DNA of 11,440 nt from an uncultured Clostridia bacterium. GTDB lineage: Bacteria; Bacillota; Clostridia; Oscillospirales; Oscillospiraceae. Of this stretch, positions 1 through 6,363 are shown piece after piece. The stretch lies in NCBI GenBank assembly GCA_937907715.1, contig CALERM010000200.1:1-11440 (forward strand), read 5' to 3'. The notes under the pieces were generated by a model. The model was not told the DNA's origin. It searched no databases and worked only from the letters and a program-made list of their open reading frames with translations. A program made the position numbers and the translations under genes. Within the stretch, counting starts at the first letter, position 1. Each line of letters begins with the position of its first letter.

Positions 1-433
1 CATTGTAGCCCTTGGGAAAGGTCATCGTATATTTCGCCGGGGTACGGTCTGAATATGATCCATTCCATGACGGACGAAACCTGCGCCGTCAACTGCACGC
101 TGGAAAACCTTCCGCCGGAAAAAGGCGCGAGACGATGTTTTATCTTGCGCTGCTGAGCCATATCTACTGGACGGCGGCGTCTGCCCTCGGCGGCATGCTG
201 GGGCAGATCATCCCGTTTGATCTGACGGGCATCGATTTTTGCATGACGGCGCTGTTTGTGACGATTTTCATCGACCAGTGGGAAAAGGCGAGAATGCATA
301 CGCCGGCGCTGGCGGGGCTGTGCGTGGCAGTGCTTGCGCTGGCGATCTTCGGTGCAAGCGGCTTCATGCTTCCGGCGCTGCTGGCAACGTCCGGCATTCT
401 GGTTTTGCGGGCAGGAAGGAGGCGCAGGCATGA
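1..433 (+). pseudogene. azlC: azlC, 3' part only, reading frame interrupted (branched-chain amino acid exporter large subunit)
   Basis: Partner of azlD in the AzlCD (YgaZH) export system for branched-chain amino acids and their analogues, in the cytoplasmic membrane. The 5' end lies outside the window. AzlC-type sequence is split over frames. Frame 1 (about 43-123) encodes YGLNMIHSMTDETCAVN, the family's TDET region. From about 124-410 the match moves to frame 3: LALLSHIYW, then LTGIDFCMTALFVTIFIDQW and a final hydrophobic helix ending near VLRAG. The frame 1 to 3 switch falls at the A5 run 119-123 and equals a loss of one base. Frame 3 has no stop until 680, deep inside azlD, whereas frame 2 gives the expected ATGA overlap (TGA 431-433, azlD ATG 430), so a second one-base loss near 408-422 is likely. 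Either a decaying gene or local sequence errors. Identity is fairly sure; whether it is really inactive is open. Confidence 0.72.
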
Positions 434-753
434 GTACGGGAAGATTTCTGCTGGTGGTTCTGGTGCCGTTTGCCTGTACGTTTTTCCTGCGGGCGCTGCC
501 GTTTCTGGCGTTTTCCGGCGAGCGGAAGATGCCCGCATGGTTAGAGCGGCTCGGGCATGCACTGCCGCCGGCAATCATGGCGGTGCTGGTTGTTTACTGC
601 CTCAAAAGTGTGCCGGATGCATGGTATCCCGGCGGCGTGTGCCAGCTGCTGGGCGTCGGCGCGACGGCGCTGGTACATAAATGGAAGCACAACACGTTTC
701 TGAGCATCCTCGCGGGAACCGCTGTGTATATGGTTCTGCTTCGCGTGCTGTAA
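430..753 (+). CDS. azlD: AzlD-family branched-chain amino acid transport protein
   Basis: Small membrane subunit of the AzlCD (YgaZH) amino acid exporter, 107 residues, normal for the family (about 100-110). Visible features are an N-terminal hydrophobic helix, then FLRALPFLAF (residues about 20-29), PPAIMAVLVVYCLK, and further hydrophobic segments ending ILAGTAVYMVLLRVL, giving about four membrane segments. The start ATG 430 has AAGGAGG at 416-422, seven bases upstream. An in-frame start at 334 exists but would lie inside azlC. The ATG overlaps a TGA in the frame expected for the end of azlC, the usual translational coupling of this pair. Unlike azlC, its frame is intact. Because AzlC carries most of the transport core, azlD may be non-functional if azlC is truly broken. 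Confidence 0.87.
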   Translation: MSTGRFLLVVLVPFACTFFLRALPFLAFSGERKMPAWLERLGHALPPAIMAVLVVYCLKSVPDAWYPGGVCQLLGVGATALVHKWKHNTFLSILAGTAVYMVLLRVL

Positions 754-757
754 CGAC

Positions 758-795
758 AAAAACTCCGTACCTGAAACAGGTACGGAGTTTCTTTA
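758..795. terminator. Bidirectional intrinsic terminator between azlD and capA
   Basis: Perfect 14 bp stem (AAACTCCGTACCTG at 760-773 with 777-790) and an AAA loop, beginning seven bases after the azlD stop. The + strand continues TTTCTTTA. The - strand continues into a T-rich tract (complement of CGACAAAA). It can therefore end both the azlCD transcript and the convergent HD-capA transcript, whose last stop codon is at 793-795. Confidence 0.93.
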
Positions 796-2094
796 TCCGG
801 CGGTGCCGGAGGTGATTTGATCAAAAAGCGTCTGCATGGCGTCAACGGAGCAGCCGGGGATGTGGTGCGTGGCAGCAAGCTCCGGAGTGTAGTCGGATAA
901 CAGCATGGGAGCGTAGTTGTACCAGCCGGTGTCCGGATTTTTGGTGATCAGATTGATGGTCGGCAGCAGCTCGTAGTCTTCGACATAGGCGCCGGTGTCG
1001 TCCATGCAGATCGTGACGCTTGCCATGCCGCCGAGCATATTCTCCGGGCTTGTCTGGTGAGACAGGAAATTGCCGAGTGAGTAAAAGACCGGCACCTCGC
1101 GCCCATCCTCTGCCATCAGTATGCGCGCGGGCTGAACCACGTGCGGATGGGCGCCAATGATCAGGTCTGCGCCGCCGTCTGCCAACACCTGCGCCCAAGT
1201 GCGTTCGTAGTCGTTCGGGCGGAAGGTCCCTTCCTCGCCCCAGTGGGCGAAGACAATCACAAAATCAGACGCTTCTTTCGCGCGCGCCAGATCGTCCTGC
1301 ACTGCGTCGAACGTCACAAAGCGGTCGACCATCCAGGAATTTCCCGGCGCGCCGCCGTTGAGCCCGTAGGTGTAGTTGAGCATTGCAATGCGGATGCCGT
1401 TTTTCTCCACGACGCGAAGCGTCTGCGCGTCCTGCTGTGAGTCGTGGATGCCGAGCGTGGTAATTTCGGGGTAGTGCTCGCGCCAGTAGCGGCAGGTATC
1501 GAGAATGCCGGTTTCGCCCTTGTCGAAGCAGTGGTTTGTTGCGCCGGTGATGACGGAAAAGCCGGTCTGCGCCAGCGCGTCGGCGACCTGCACGGGAGAG
1601 CCGAAGCTCGGGTAGTTGGCATAGAGCGCGGGGTCGCTGACCAGAATGGTCTCCTGATTGATGCAGGCGAGGTCATAGCTTTGCACCACGGGCGCAATCG
1701 AGGCATAGAAGGACGTGAAGTCATACCCGCCATCCGGCAGCTCTGCCGACCAGTAGACGGTGTTGTGAATCAGATTGTCGCCGAGCGCCATGAGCCGCAC
1801 GCGGGCAGGCTCCGCTTTCTGCTCTGCTGGAAGCGTCTGCGTTTGGTCTGGCGCGGAATCTGCCTGCGTAGTTTCAGCTGCATCCGGTTCCGTTTTCTGC
1901 ACGGCGGGCGCTTCCTGCGCGGCTTGCTGCGCGGCTTCCGGCTCTTTTTGCGCGTGCTGCGCGCCGACTGCTTTTGCCGCGCGCAGCACCCAGCCTGCCC
2001 CAAGCGCAATCGCGCCAAGGAGCAGCAACATCAGAACCAGACCCAGAAGCCACGACGCGCCGGTTTTCTTTTTTCGGGAGAATCTTCCTGCCAT
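793..2094 (-). CDS. CapA family membrane-anchored metallophosphatase-like protein
   Basis: 433 residues. N-terminus: basic RKKK, one transmembrane helix at about 14-37, then an Ala/Gln/Glu-rich linker (about 41-97), so the catalytic domain is probably extracellular. The PGA_cap/CapA domain (calcineurin-like fold) begins about residue 99. Its motifs in order are LMALGDNLIH (D106, H110), NQET (146-149), GATNHCFDKG (184-193), FAHWG (282-286), GAHPHVVQ (314-321) and YSLGNFL (338-344). These metal-binding residues all look present. The family includes poly-gamma-glutamate capsule proteins but is mostly of unknown substrate, and no capB/capC genes are seen here, so a capsule role is not supported. 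Start chosen at 2094 because GGAAAGGAG lies at 2101-2109; the longer frame to 2181 would overlap the upstream gene. Only 16 bp separate it from the HD gene, so the two are cotranscribed. Confidence 0.88.
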   Translation of the reverse strand: MAGRFSRKKKTGASWLLGLVLMLLLLGAIALGAGWVLRAAKAVGAQHAQKEPEAAQQAAQEAPAVQKTEPDAAETTQADSAPDQTQTLPAEQKAEPARVRLMALGDNLIHNTVYWSAELPDGGYDFTSFYASIAPVVQSYDLACINQETILVSDPALYANYPSFGSPVQVADALAQTGFSVITGATNHCFDKGETGILDTCRYWREHYPEITTLGIHDSQQDAQTLRVVEKNGIRIAMLNYTYGLNGGAPGNSWMVDRFVTFDAVQDDLARAKEASDFVIVFAHWGEEGTFRPNDYERTWAQVLADGGADLIIGAHPHVVQPARILMAEDGREVPVFYSLGNFLSHQTSPENMLGGMASVTICMDDTGAYVEDYELLPTINLITKNPDTGWYNYAPMLLSDYTPELAATHHIPGCSVDAMQTLFDQITSGTAG

Positions 2095-2110
2095 GAAAAG
2101 CTCCTTTCCG

Positions 2111-3115
2111 TCAGTCTGTAAAGCCTGCCCAGACGAAGCGGTCAAAATCGTCCCGCAAAAACGCGCGCAGCTGCGCAGCAAACGCTTCGTCCAGCTCGGT
2201 CTGCCGCTTCATGCCGGATGGCGTCTGCACGAGCGGATTGATGTGCCGCTTTTTTGCGCGCACACGCACGGCGTAGGTATTAGCCGGCGGCGTTTTTCCG
2301 GCGCAGGTGCCGGTGATGCGGCGGTATTGCGCCCAGAATCGGGCGCAGGCAGAGTCGGCGGTCAGTCTTGCGAGAACGTCCGGCTCAGTGCGAAGAAGAT
2401 CGTCTTTGGCGATCGCACCGGTCCGGATGGCAAAGCGCAGAAGATCGGCGAGCGCCTGCATAAAAAAGCGGTCGTCGTCGCTTACGAACCACTGCGACTG
2501 CCGCAGCGACCAGCGGGAAAATATCTGCGCCGCCTCCAGATCGCGAAACGAAAGCTCGCAAAGACCGTCTTCCGCGCGCGCGACGAAGAGATTGCCGTAG
2601 ACGGCGGAAATTTCGCCAAGCGGCGCACCGAACACCCGGTAAGCGTTTCCGAGCGTATATTCCAGCCGGTCGGAGGACAGCCGGGGCGAGTCGTTGTCTG
2701 CAATCGGGTAGCGGTGATAGTCGTCCACATCGTGTGTGCGCAGTCCGAGCGGGCGCAAAAGCGCCTGAATCTGCGCATCGCCGGCAAGAATCTCATGCGT
2801 CGGCGCCTCGGTCGACTCCTGCCTCAGATGGTCTTCGTTCAGAAAATCCACCACGTGGGCAAAGGCGGGCGTTGCGATATCGTGAAACAGTGCGCTCAGG
2901 CTCTGCGCGGCGTTTTCAGTAAAGTGCCAGACGATGGCAGCTGCGCCGAGGCTGTGCAGGTATCTGGTATACGGCGCTTTGCCGTCATAGATCGGGCAGG
3001 CGGTATACTCGCAGCCGCAGTGCATGCCGACTTGCCGCAGGCGCAGCATGGGCGCGGTCTGGCAGAACGGTGCAAGTCGGTCCGGCAGACCGCCGTAGCG
3101 CGCGATGAGTTCCAT
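2111..3115 (-). CDS. HD-domain phosphohydrolase-like protein
   Basis: 334 residues, cytosolic, no signal or membrane segment. Near the N-terminus are the HD-superfamily residues: YTRYLHSLGAA (H54), then ALFHDIATPAFAH (H78-D79 and H87), as in metal-dependent dGTPase/SAMHD-like and related phosphohydrolases. A Cys cluster (MHCGCEYTAC, C33, C35, C40) precedes it. The C-terminal half is rich in acidic and aromatic residues and I recognise no second domain. The substrate cannot be told; nucleotides are only the family's commonest ligands. ATG 3115 is preceded by a purine-rich GAAGGAAGGGA, and a good promoter lies at 3137-3165. It is the first gene of an operon with the CapA-like gene, 16 bp downstream. 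Confidence 0.82.
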   Translation of the reverse strand: MELIARYGGLPDRLAPFCQTAPMLRLRQVGMHCGCEYTACPIYDGKAPYTRYLHSLGAAAIVWHFTENAAQSLSALFHDIATPAFAHVVDFLNEDHLRQESTEAPTHEILAGDAQIQALLRPLGLRTHDVDDYHRYPIADNDSPRLSSDRLEYTLGNAYRVFGAPLGEISAVYGNLFVARAEDGLCELSFRDLEAAQIFSRWSLRQSQWFVSDDDRFFMQALADLLRFAIRTGAIAKDDLLRTEPDVLARLTADSACARFWAQYRRITGTCAGKTPPANTYAVRVRAKKRHINPLVQTPSGMKRQTELDEAFAAQLRAFLRDDFDRFVWAGFTD

Positions 3116-3136
3116 GAAATCCCTTCCTTCGCGTCT

Positions 3137-3165
3137 ATTCTACCGGAAATGCTGCGCGCTTGCAA
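3137..3165 (-). promoter_or_regulatory. SigA-type promoter of the HD-capA operon
   Basis: On the - strand: -35 TTGCAA (3160-3165), exactly 17 bp, -10 TAGAAT (3137-3142). The predicted start near 3130 leaves a leader of only about 15 nt containing the ribosome binding site. It sits directly after the clpB terminator, so the operon is transcribed independently of clpB. Confidence 0.8.
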
Positions 3166-3212
3166 GGTGCAAAAAACTGCCGCCGCACCACAATCGGTGC
3201 GGCGGCAGTTTT
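3166..3212 (-). terminator. Intrinsic terminator of clpB
   Basis: 17 bp perfect GC-rich stem (3173-3189 with 3196-3212) with a 6-nt loop, followed on the - strand by a six-T run (complement of 3171-3176, partly within the stem). It starts about 20 bases after the clpB stop. A Rho-independent terminator of this strength should isolate clpB from the downstream operon. Confidence 0.95.
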
Positions 3213-3231
3213 GAAGGATTGGAAAAAGCAA

Positions 3232-5826
3232 TTACCGGATGACAAGGTCGCCGTTTTGAACATCGACGGTGATGGTCTCGCCGGGCAGGATGCTGCCTTC
3301 GAGAATCTTCTTTGCAATCAGCGTTTCGACCGTGTGCTGGATATACCGGCGCAGCGGACGCGCACCGAACTGCGGGTCATACGAGGTGTCGATGATCAGC
3401 TGCTTTGCAGCGTCCGTCAGCTCGCAGTGCAGCTGCTTATCGGAAAGACGCTTGTTGAGGGCGTCAATCTGCAAGTCGATGATGCCGGTGATATTCTCTT
3501 TGGTAAGCGGCTTATAGAAGACAATCTCGTCGAGCCGGTTCAAAAACTCGGGGCGGAAGGTGTGGTGGAGCAGACTGTCGACCTGATCCTTTGCCGATTG
3601 CGTAATCTCGCCGTCGGGACCGATGCCGTCGAGCAGAATCTGGCTGCCAAGGTTCGAGGTCAGGATAATGATCGTGTTCTTGAAGTCCACGGTTCTGCCC
3701 TGACTGTCCGTGATTCTGCCGTCGTCGAGGACCTGCAGCAGGACGTTGAACACATCCGGGTGCGCCTTTTCAATCTCGTCAAACAGAATGACCGAGTACG
3801 GACGGCGGCGGACCGCTTCGGTCAGCTGACCGCCTTCCTCATAGCCCACGTATCCGGGAGGCGCGCCAATCAGACGCGACACGGAGAATTTCTCCATGTA
3901 CTCCGACATGTCGATGCGGATGAGGTTCTTTTCATCGTCAAACAGCGCCGCGGCAAGCGTTTTTGCAAGCTCTGTTTTGCCGACGCCGGTCGGACCCAGG
4001 AACAGGAACGAGCCGAGCGGACGGTTCGGGTCCTGGATGCCTGCTCTGCTTCTCTGGATTGCTTCGGCGACGACGCGGACCGCCTCGTCCTGCCCGATGA
4101 CGCGCTTGTGCAGCGTATCTTCCAGATGCAGCAGCTTCTCACGCTCCGATTCCATCAGCCGCGAGACCGGAATGCCGGTCCAGCGCTCGATGATCTTCGC
4201 GATTTCTTCTTCCGTTACCTTGTTGCGCAGCAGATTCGAACCCTTTGCGTTCTGCGTCTGCTTTTCCGCCTGCTCAAGCTGCTTTTTGAGCTCCGGCAAA
4301 TCGCCGTATTTGAGCTTTGCGGCTTTTTCATACTCGCCGTTCTTTTCGGCAAGCTCAATGTCGCGGTTCAGCTGCTCGATCTGCTCACGCAGCTGCTGGA
4401 CCTGACCGATTGCCTTTTTCTCGTTTTCCCACTGCGCCTTCATGGTATTGAAGCGCTCGCGGTTTTCGGCAAGCTCCTTCTGCAGCTCGGCAAGGCGCGC
4501 CTTGGAAAGCTCGTCATCCTCATTTTTGAGCGCTGCCTCTTCGATCTGCATCTGAATGATCTTGCGGTTGATCACATCCAGCTCGGTCGGCATCGAGTCC
4601 ATCTCGGTACGGATCATGGCGCAAGCCTCGTCGATGAGGTCGATTGCCTTATCGGGCAGGAACCGGTCGGTGATATAGCGGTTCGAGAGCGTCGCGGCGG
4701 CAATGATGGCGGGGTCTGTGATTTTGACGCCGTGGAAGACCTCGTATCTCGACTCCAGACCACGCAGGATTGCAATCGTATCCTCGACCGTCGGCTCCTG
4801 AACCAGAACGGTCTGGAACCGGCGCTCGAGCGCAGGGTCCTTTTCGATATACTGCCGGTATTCATCGAGCGTTGTTGCGCCGATGCAGTGCAGCTCGCCG
4901 CGCGCCAGCATCGGCTTGAGAAGGTTGCCTGCGTCCATCGAGCCTTCGGTCTTGCCGGCGCCCACGATGGTGTGCAGCTCGTCGATGAAGAGGATGATTC
5001 TGCCCTCCGACTTCTTGACCTCGGACAAAACCGCCTTCAGACGCTCTTCAAATTCGCCCCGGTATTTTGCGCCTGCAATCAGGCTGCCCATATCCAGAGA
5101 GAAGATGGTCTTGTCCTGCAATGCCTTCGGCACCTCGTTGGAGACAATCCGCTGCGCCAGACCCTCGACGATTGCCGTTTTGCCGACGCCCGGTTCGCCG
5201 ATGAGAACAGGGTTATTTTTCGTCTTGCGGGACAGGATGCGGATCACATTCCGGATTTCCTCGTCACGACCGATGACGGGGTCCATCTTCTGCTCGCGTG
5301 CGCGCTTGACAAGATCGGTGCCGTATTTCTCCAGCGCCTCATAGGTGTCCTCCGGAGAATCGGAGGTCACGCGCTGATTGCCGCGGATGGACTGCAGCGC
5401 CTGCAAAAAGCGCTCCTTTGTAATATTGTAGGTGGAGAACAGGCGCTTTAAGGTCGGGTCCGCTGTCTCAATCAAAGCAAGCAGCAGATGCTCGACGGAG
5501 ACGAAGTCGTCTTTCATCTCGTCGGCAAGCTTTTCGGCGCGGTTCAGCGCCTCGTCGACCGGTCTTGCCACATAGTAGCGGTCGGCTTCTCTGCCGGAGC
5601 CTGTCACGCGCGGGAGCTTTCCCAGCTCCTGCAAAACGGCGGCGTCGAGACTTTCCACCGTCACGCCCATCTTCCGCAGCAGCTGCGGCGCAAGACCGTT
5701 TTCCTGCCGGATGAGACTTGCGAGCAGATGGACCTGTTCGATCTGCTGGTTCTGATTTTCAATCGTCAGCTGCTGCGCAGCCTGAATCGCTTCCAAAGAC
5801 TTCTGCGTATACTTCTGTGCATTCAT
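3232..5826 (-). CDS. clpB: ATP-dependent disaggregase ClpB
   Basis: 864 residues, usual ClpB length. Hexameric AAA+ chaperone that, with DnaK, threads proteins out of aggregates in the cytosol. Domains: Clp N-terminal repeats (about 1-145); AAA-1 with Walker A GEPGVGKT (210-217), Walker B IILFIDE (277-283) and pore loop YRGEFEER (255-262); the long coiled-coil M domain (about 405-525), which separates ClpB from ClpC/ClpE; AAA-2 with Walker A GPTGVGKT (611-618), Walker B VILFDE (679-684) and pore loop GYVGY (658-662); and a D2 small domain with FGARPLRR near the C-terminus. Start at 5826 (MNAQKYTQ) because AAAGGAG (5835-5841) precedes it; the frame stays open to 5865, but that part lies in an inserted element. 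Monocistronic, with CIRCE and its own promoter upstream and a terminator downstream. A 763-residue open frame on the opposite strand is a codon-bias shadow. Confidence 0.97.
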   Translation of the reverse strand: MNAQKYTQKSLEAIQAAQQLTIENQNQQIEQVHLLASLIRQENGLAPQLLRKMGVTVESLDAAVLQELGKLPRVTGSGREADRYYVARPVDEALNRAEKLADEMKDDFVSVEHLLLALIETADPTLKRLFSTYNITKERFLQALQSIRGNQRVTSDSPEDTYEALEKYGTDLVKRAREQKMDPVIGRDEEIRNVIRILSRKTKNNPVLIGEPGVGKTAIVEGLAQRIVSNEVPKALQDKTIFSLDMGSLIAGAKYRGEFEERLKAVLSEVKKSEGRIILFIDELHTIVGAGKTEGSMDAGNLLKPMLARGELHCIGATTLDEYRQYIEKDPALERRFQTVLVQEPTVEDTIAILRGLESRYEVFHGVKITDPAIIAAATLSNRYITDRFLPDKAIDLIDEACAMIRTEMDSMPTELDVINRKIIQMQIEEAALKNEDDELSKARLAELQKELAENRERFNTMKAQWENEKKAIGQVQQLREQIEQLNRDIELAEKNGEYEKAAKLKYGDLPELKKQLEQAEKQTQNAKGSNLLRNKVTEEEIAKIIERWTGIPVSRLMESEREKLLHLEDTLHKRVIGQDEAVRVVAEAIQRSRAGIQDPNRPLGSFLFLGPTGVGKTELAKTLAAALFDDEKNLIRIDMSEYMEKFSVSRLIGAPPGYVGYEEGGQLTEAVRRRPYSVILFDEIEKAHPDVFNVLLQVLDDGRITDSQGRTVDFKNTIIILTSNLGSQILLDGIGPDGEITQSAKDQVDSLLHHTFRPEFLNRLDEIVFYKPLTKENITGIIDLQIDALNKRLSDKQLHCELTDAAKQLIIDTSYDPQFGARPLRRYIQHTVETLIAKKILEGSILPGETITVDVQNGDLVIR

Positions 5827-5843
5827 AGATTCCACTCCTTTTA

Positions 5844-6003
5844 GGGTGTATCTGAAGACTCCCAATGCACCCGGACAGCGGACCTTTTTGCGCTGCGCCG
5901 TACCATGTTTCCTTGAAATACGTCAGTATTCCTGCGCAAAAATGTCTTGCTCAACGCAAAAATTCCTCGCTGCCGGTCACATCACGAGTTTTCAGATACA
6001 CCA
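5844..6003. mobile_element. MITE-like non-coding insertion element in the clpB leader
   Basis: 160 bp with 17 bp terminal inverted repeats: GGTGTATCTGAAGACTC (5845-5861) and its near-complement GAGTTTTCAGATACACC (5986-6002), one mismatch. TA dinucleotides flank it (5842-5843 and 6004-6005), as expected of a TA target duplication. Inside are further pairings: TTTTTGCGC (5885-5893) with GCGCAAAAA (5934-5942), and AATAC/GTATT (5917-5930). No transposase is encoded; the small open frame across it is not credible. Removing the element with one TA restores a perfect CIRCE left arm (TTAGCACTC) directly touching the clpB ribosome binding site, which is strong internal evidence for insertion. TA duplication is typical of IS630/Tc1-mariner and some IS5-family elements; the parent family cannot be decided here. 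Confidence 0.78.
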
Positions 6004-6029
6004 TAGCACTCTCTGCCTTCGAGTGCTAA
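6003..6029 (-). promoter_or_regulatory. CIRCE operator (HrcA binding site)
   Basis: Inverted repeat ATAGCACTC (6003-6011), 9 nt spacer, GAGTGCTAA (6021-6029). Consensus is TTAGCACTC-N9-GAGTGCTAA, so 17 of 18 arm bases match. The single mismatch (6003) is the junction with the inserted element. It lies about 7-33 nt downstream of the predicted clpB transcription start, the normal place for repression by HrcA and release on heat shock. Confidence 0.95.
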
Positions 6030-6042
6030 CTCAATTTTCTAC

Positions 6043-6071
6043 AGTGTAACCCCGAGGCCCGGATTTGTCAA
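6043..6071 (-). promoter_or_regulatory. clpB: SigA-type promoter of clpB
   Basis: On the - strand: consensus -35 TTGACA (6066-6071), 17 bp, -10 TACACT (6043-6048). The predicted start near 6036 lies just before CIRCE, giving a leader of about 210 nt, of which 160 nt come from the inserted element. Confidence 0.88.
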
Positions 6072-6079
6072 TGGGGTTG

Positions 6080-6105
6080 CACAAAAAGTTTGTAACGTTT
6101 TTGTG
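6080..6105. repeat. AT-rich dyad upstream of the clpB -35 box
   Basis: Perfect 8 bp inverted repeat CACAAAAA (6080-6087) and TTTTTGTG (6098-6105), centre 10 nt. It starts eight bases upstream of the clpB -35. It could be a regulator site or simply an A/T-rich upstream promoter element. The rest of the 6072-6261 spacer is AT-rich and shows no gene. Confidence 0.4.
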
Positions 6106-6191
6106 AATTTTACCGGAGCTCCAAAAAAGCAAAAAAATTTTGGATTTCATACATATTTAATAACTTCCCGCTAAGTTTTTTAATAACCCCC

Positions 6192-6200
6192 TGATATGAT
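6192..6200 (+). promoter_or_regulatory. Possible extended -10 promoter on the + strand
   Basis: TGATATGAT fits the extended -10 pattern TGnTATAAT with one mismatch. No good -35 is present (TAAGTT at 6172-6177). It would give a transcript of about 95 nt ending at the terminator at 6262-6301, with no open frame worth calling. Weak evidence. Confidence 0.25.
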
Positions 6201-6261
6201 AATCCTGCAAGAAGCGATATACACTTTTTCATTTTCCCCTCATATATTTTGAAAAGAGAAG

Positions 6262-6301
6262 CCCTGAAACAAACTGGTCATTTGTTTCAGGGTTTTCTTT
6301 T
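6262..6301. terminator. Intrinsic terminator, best formed on the + strand
   Basis: 12 bp perfect stem CCCTGAAACAAA (6262-6273) with 6281-6292, 7-nt loop, followed on + by TTTTCTTTT. No + strand gene precedes it, so either it serves an unannotated short + transcript or, read on - (followed by the weaker CTTCTCTTTTC), it is a back-up terminator for folC. Confidence 0.8.
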
Positions 6302-6310
6302 GCGCGATCT

Positions 6311-6348
6311 GGAGAAAATCAGCGCCCGCCGATGTCCGGCGGGCGCTG
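6311..6348 (-). terminator. Intrinsic terminator of the folT-folC operon
   Basis: 12 bp very GC-rich stem (CAGCGCCCGCCG at 6320-6331 with 6337-6348) and a 5-nt loop, followed on the - strand by ATTTTCTCC. It begins 15 bases after the folC stop at 6364. Confidence 0.88.
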
Positions 6349-6363
6349 GTGCATTCGGCTGCG

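Noticed and set aside
12..680. One continuous 222-codon protein covering azlC and much of azlD
   Set aside because: Only the middle part resembles AzlC; the last 80 codons are the wrong frame of azlD, which has its own start, ribosome site and intact frame.
3160..5451. 763-codon open frame opposite clpB
   Set aside because: It mirrors the coding frame of a highly conserved gene; it has no family motifs, and low stop density on the opposite strand is expected from the codon use.
5844..6003. The clpB leader as a known riboswitch or ROSE-type thermometer
   Set aside because: No family signature was recognised, and the flanking TA copies plus the restored CIRCE on excision favour an insertion element.
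5846..6049. 67-codon open frame on the + strand across the inserted element
   Set aside because: It begins in the terminal repeat, crosses CIRCE, has no ribosome site and no recognisable protein features.
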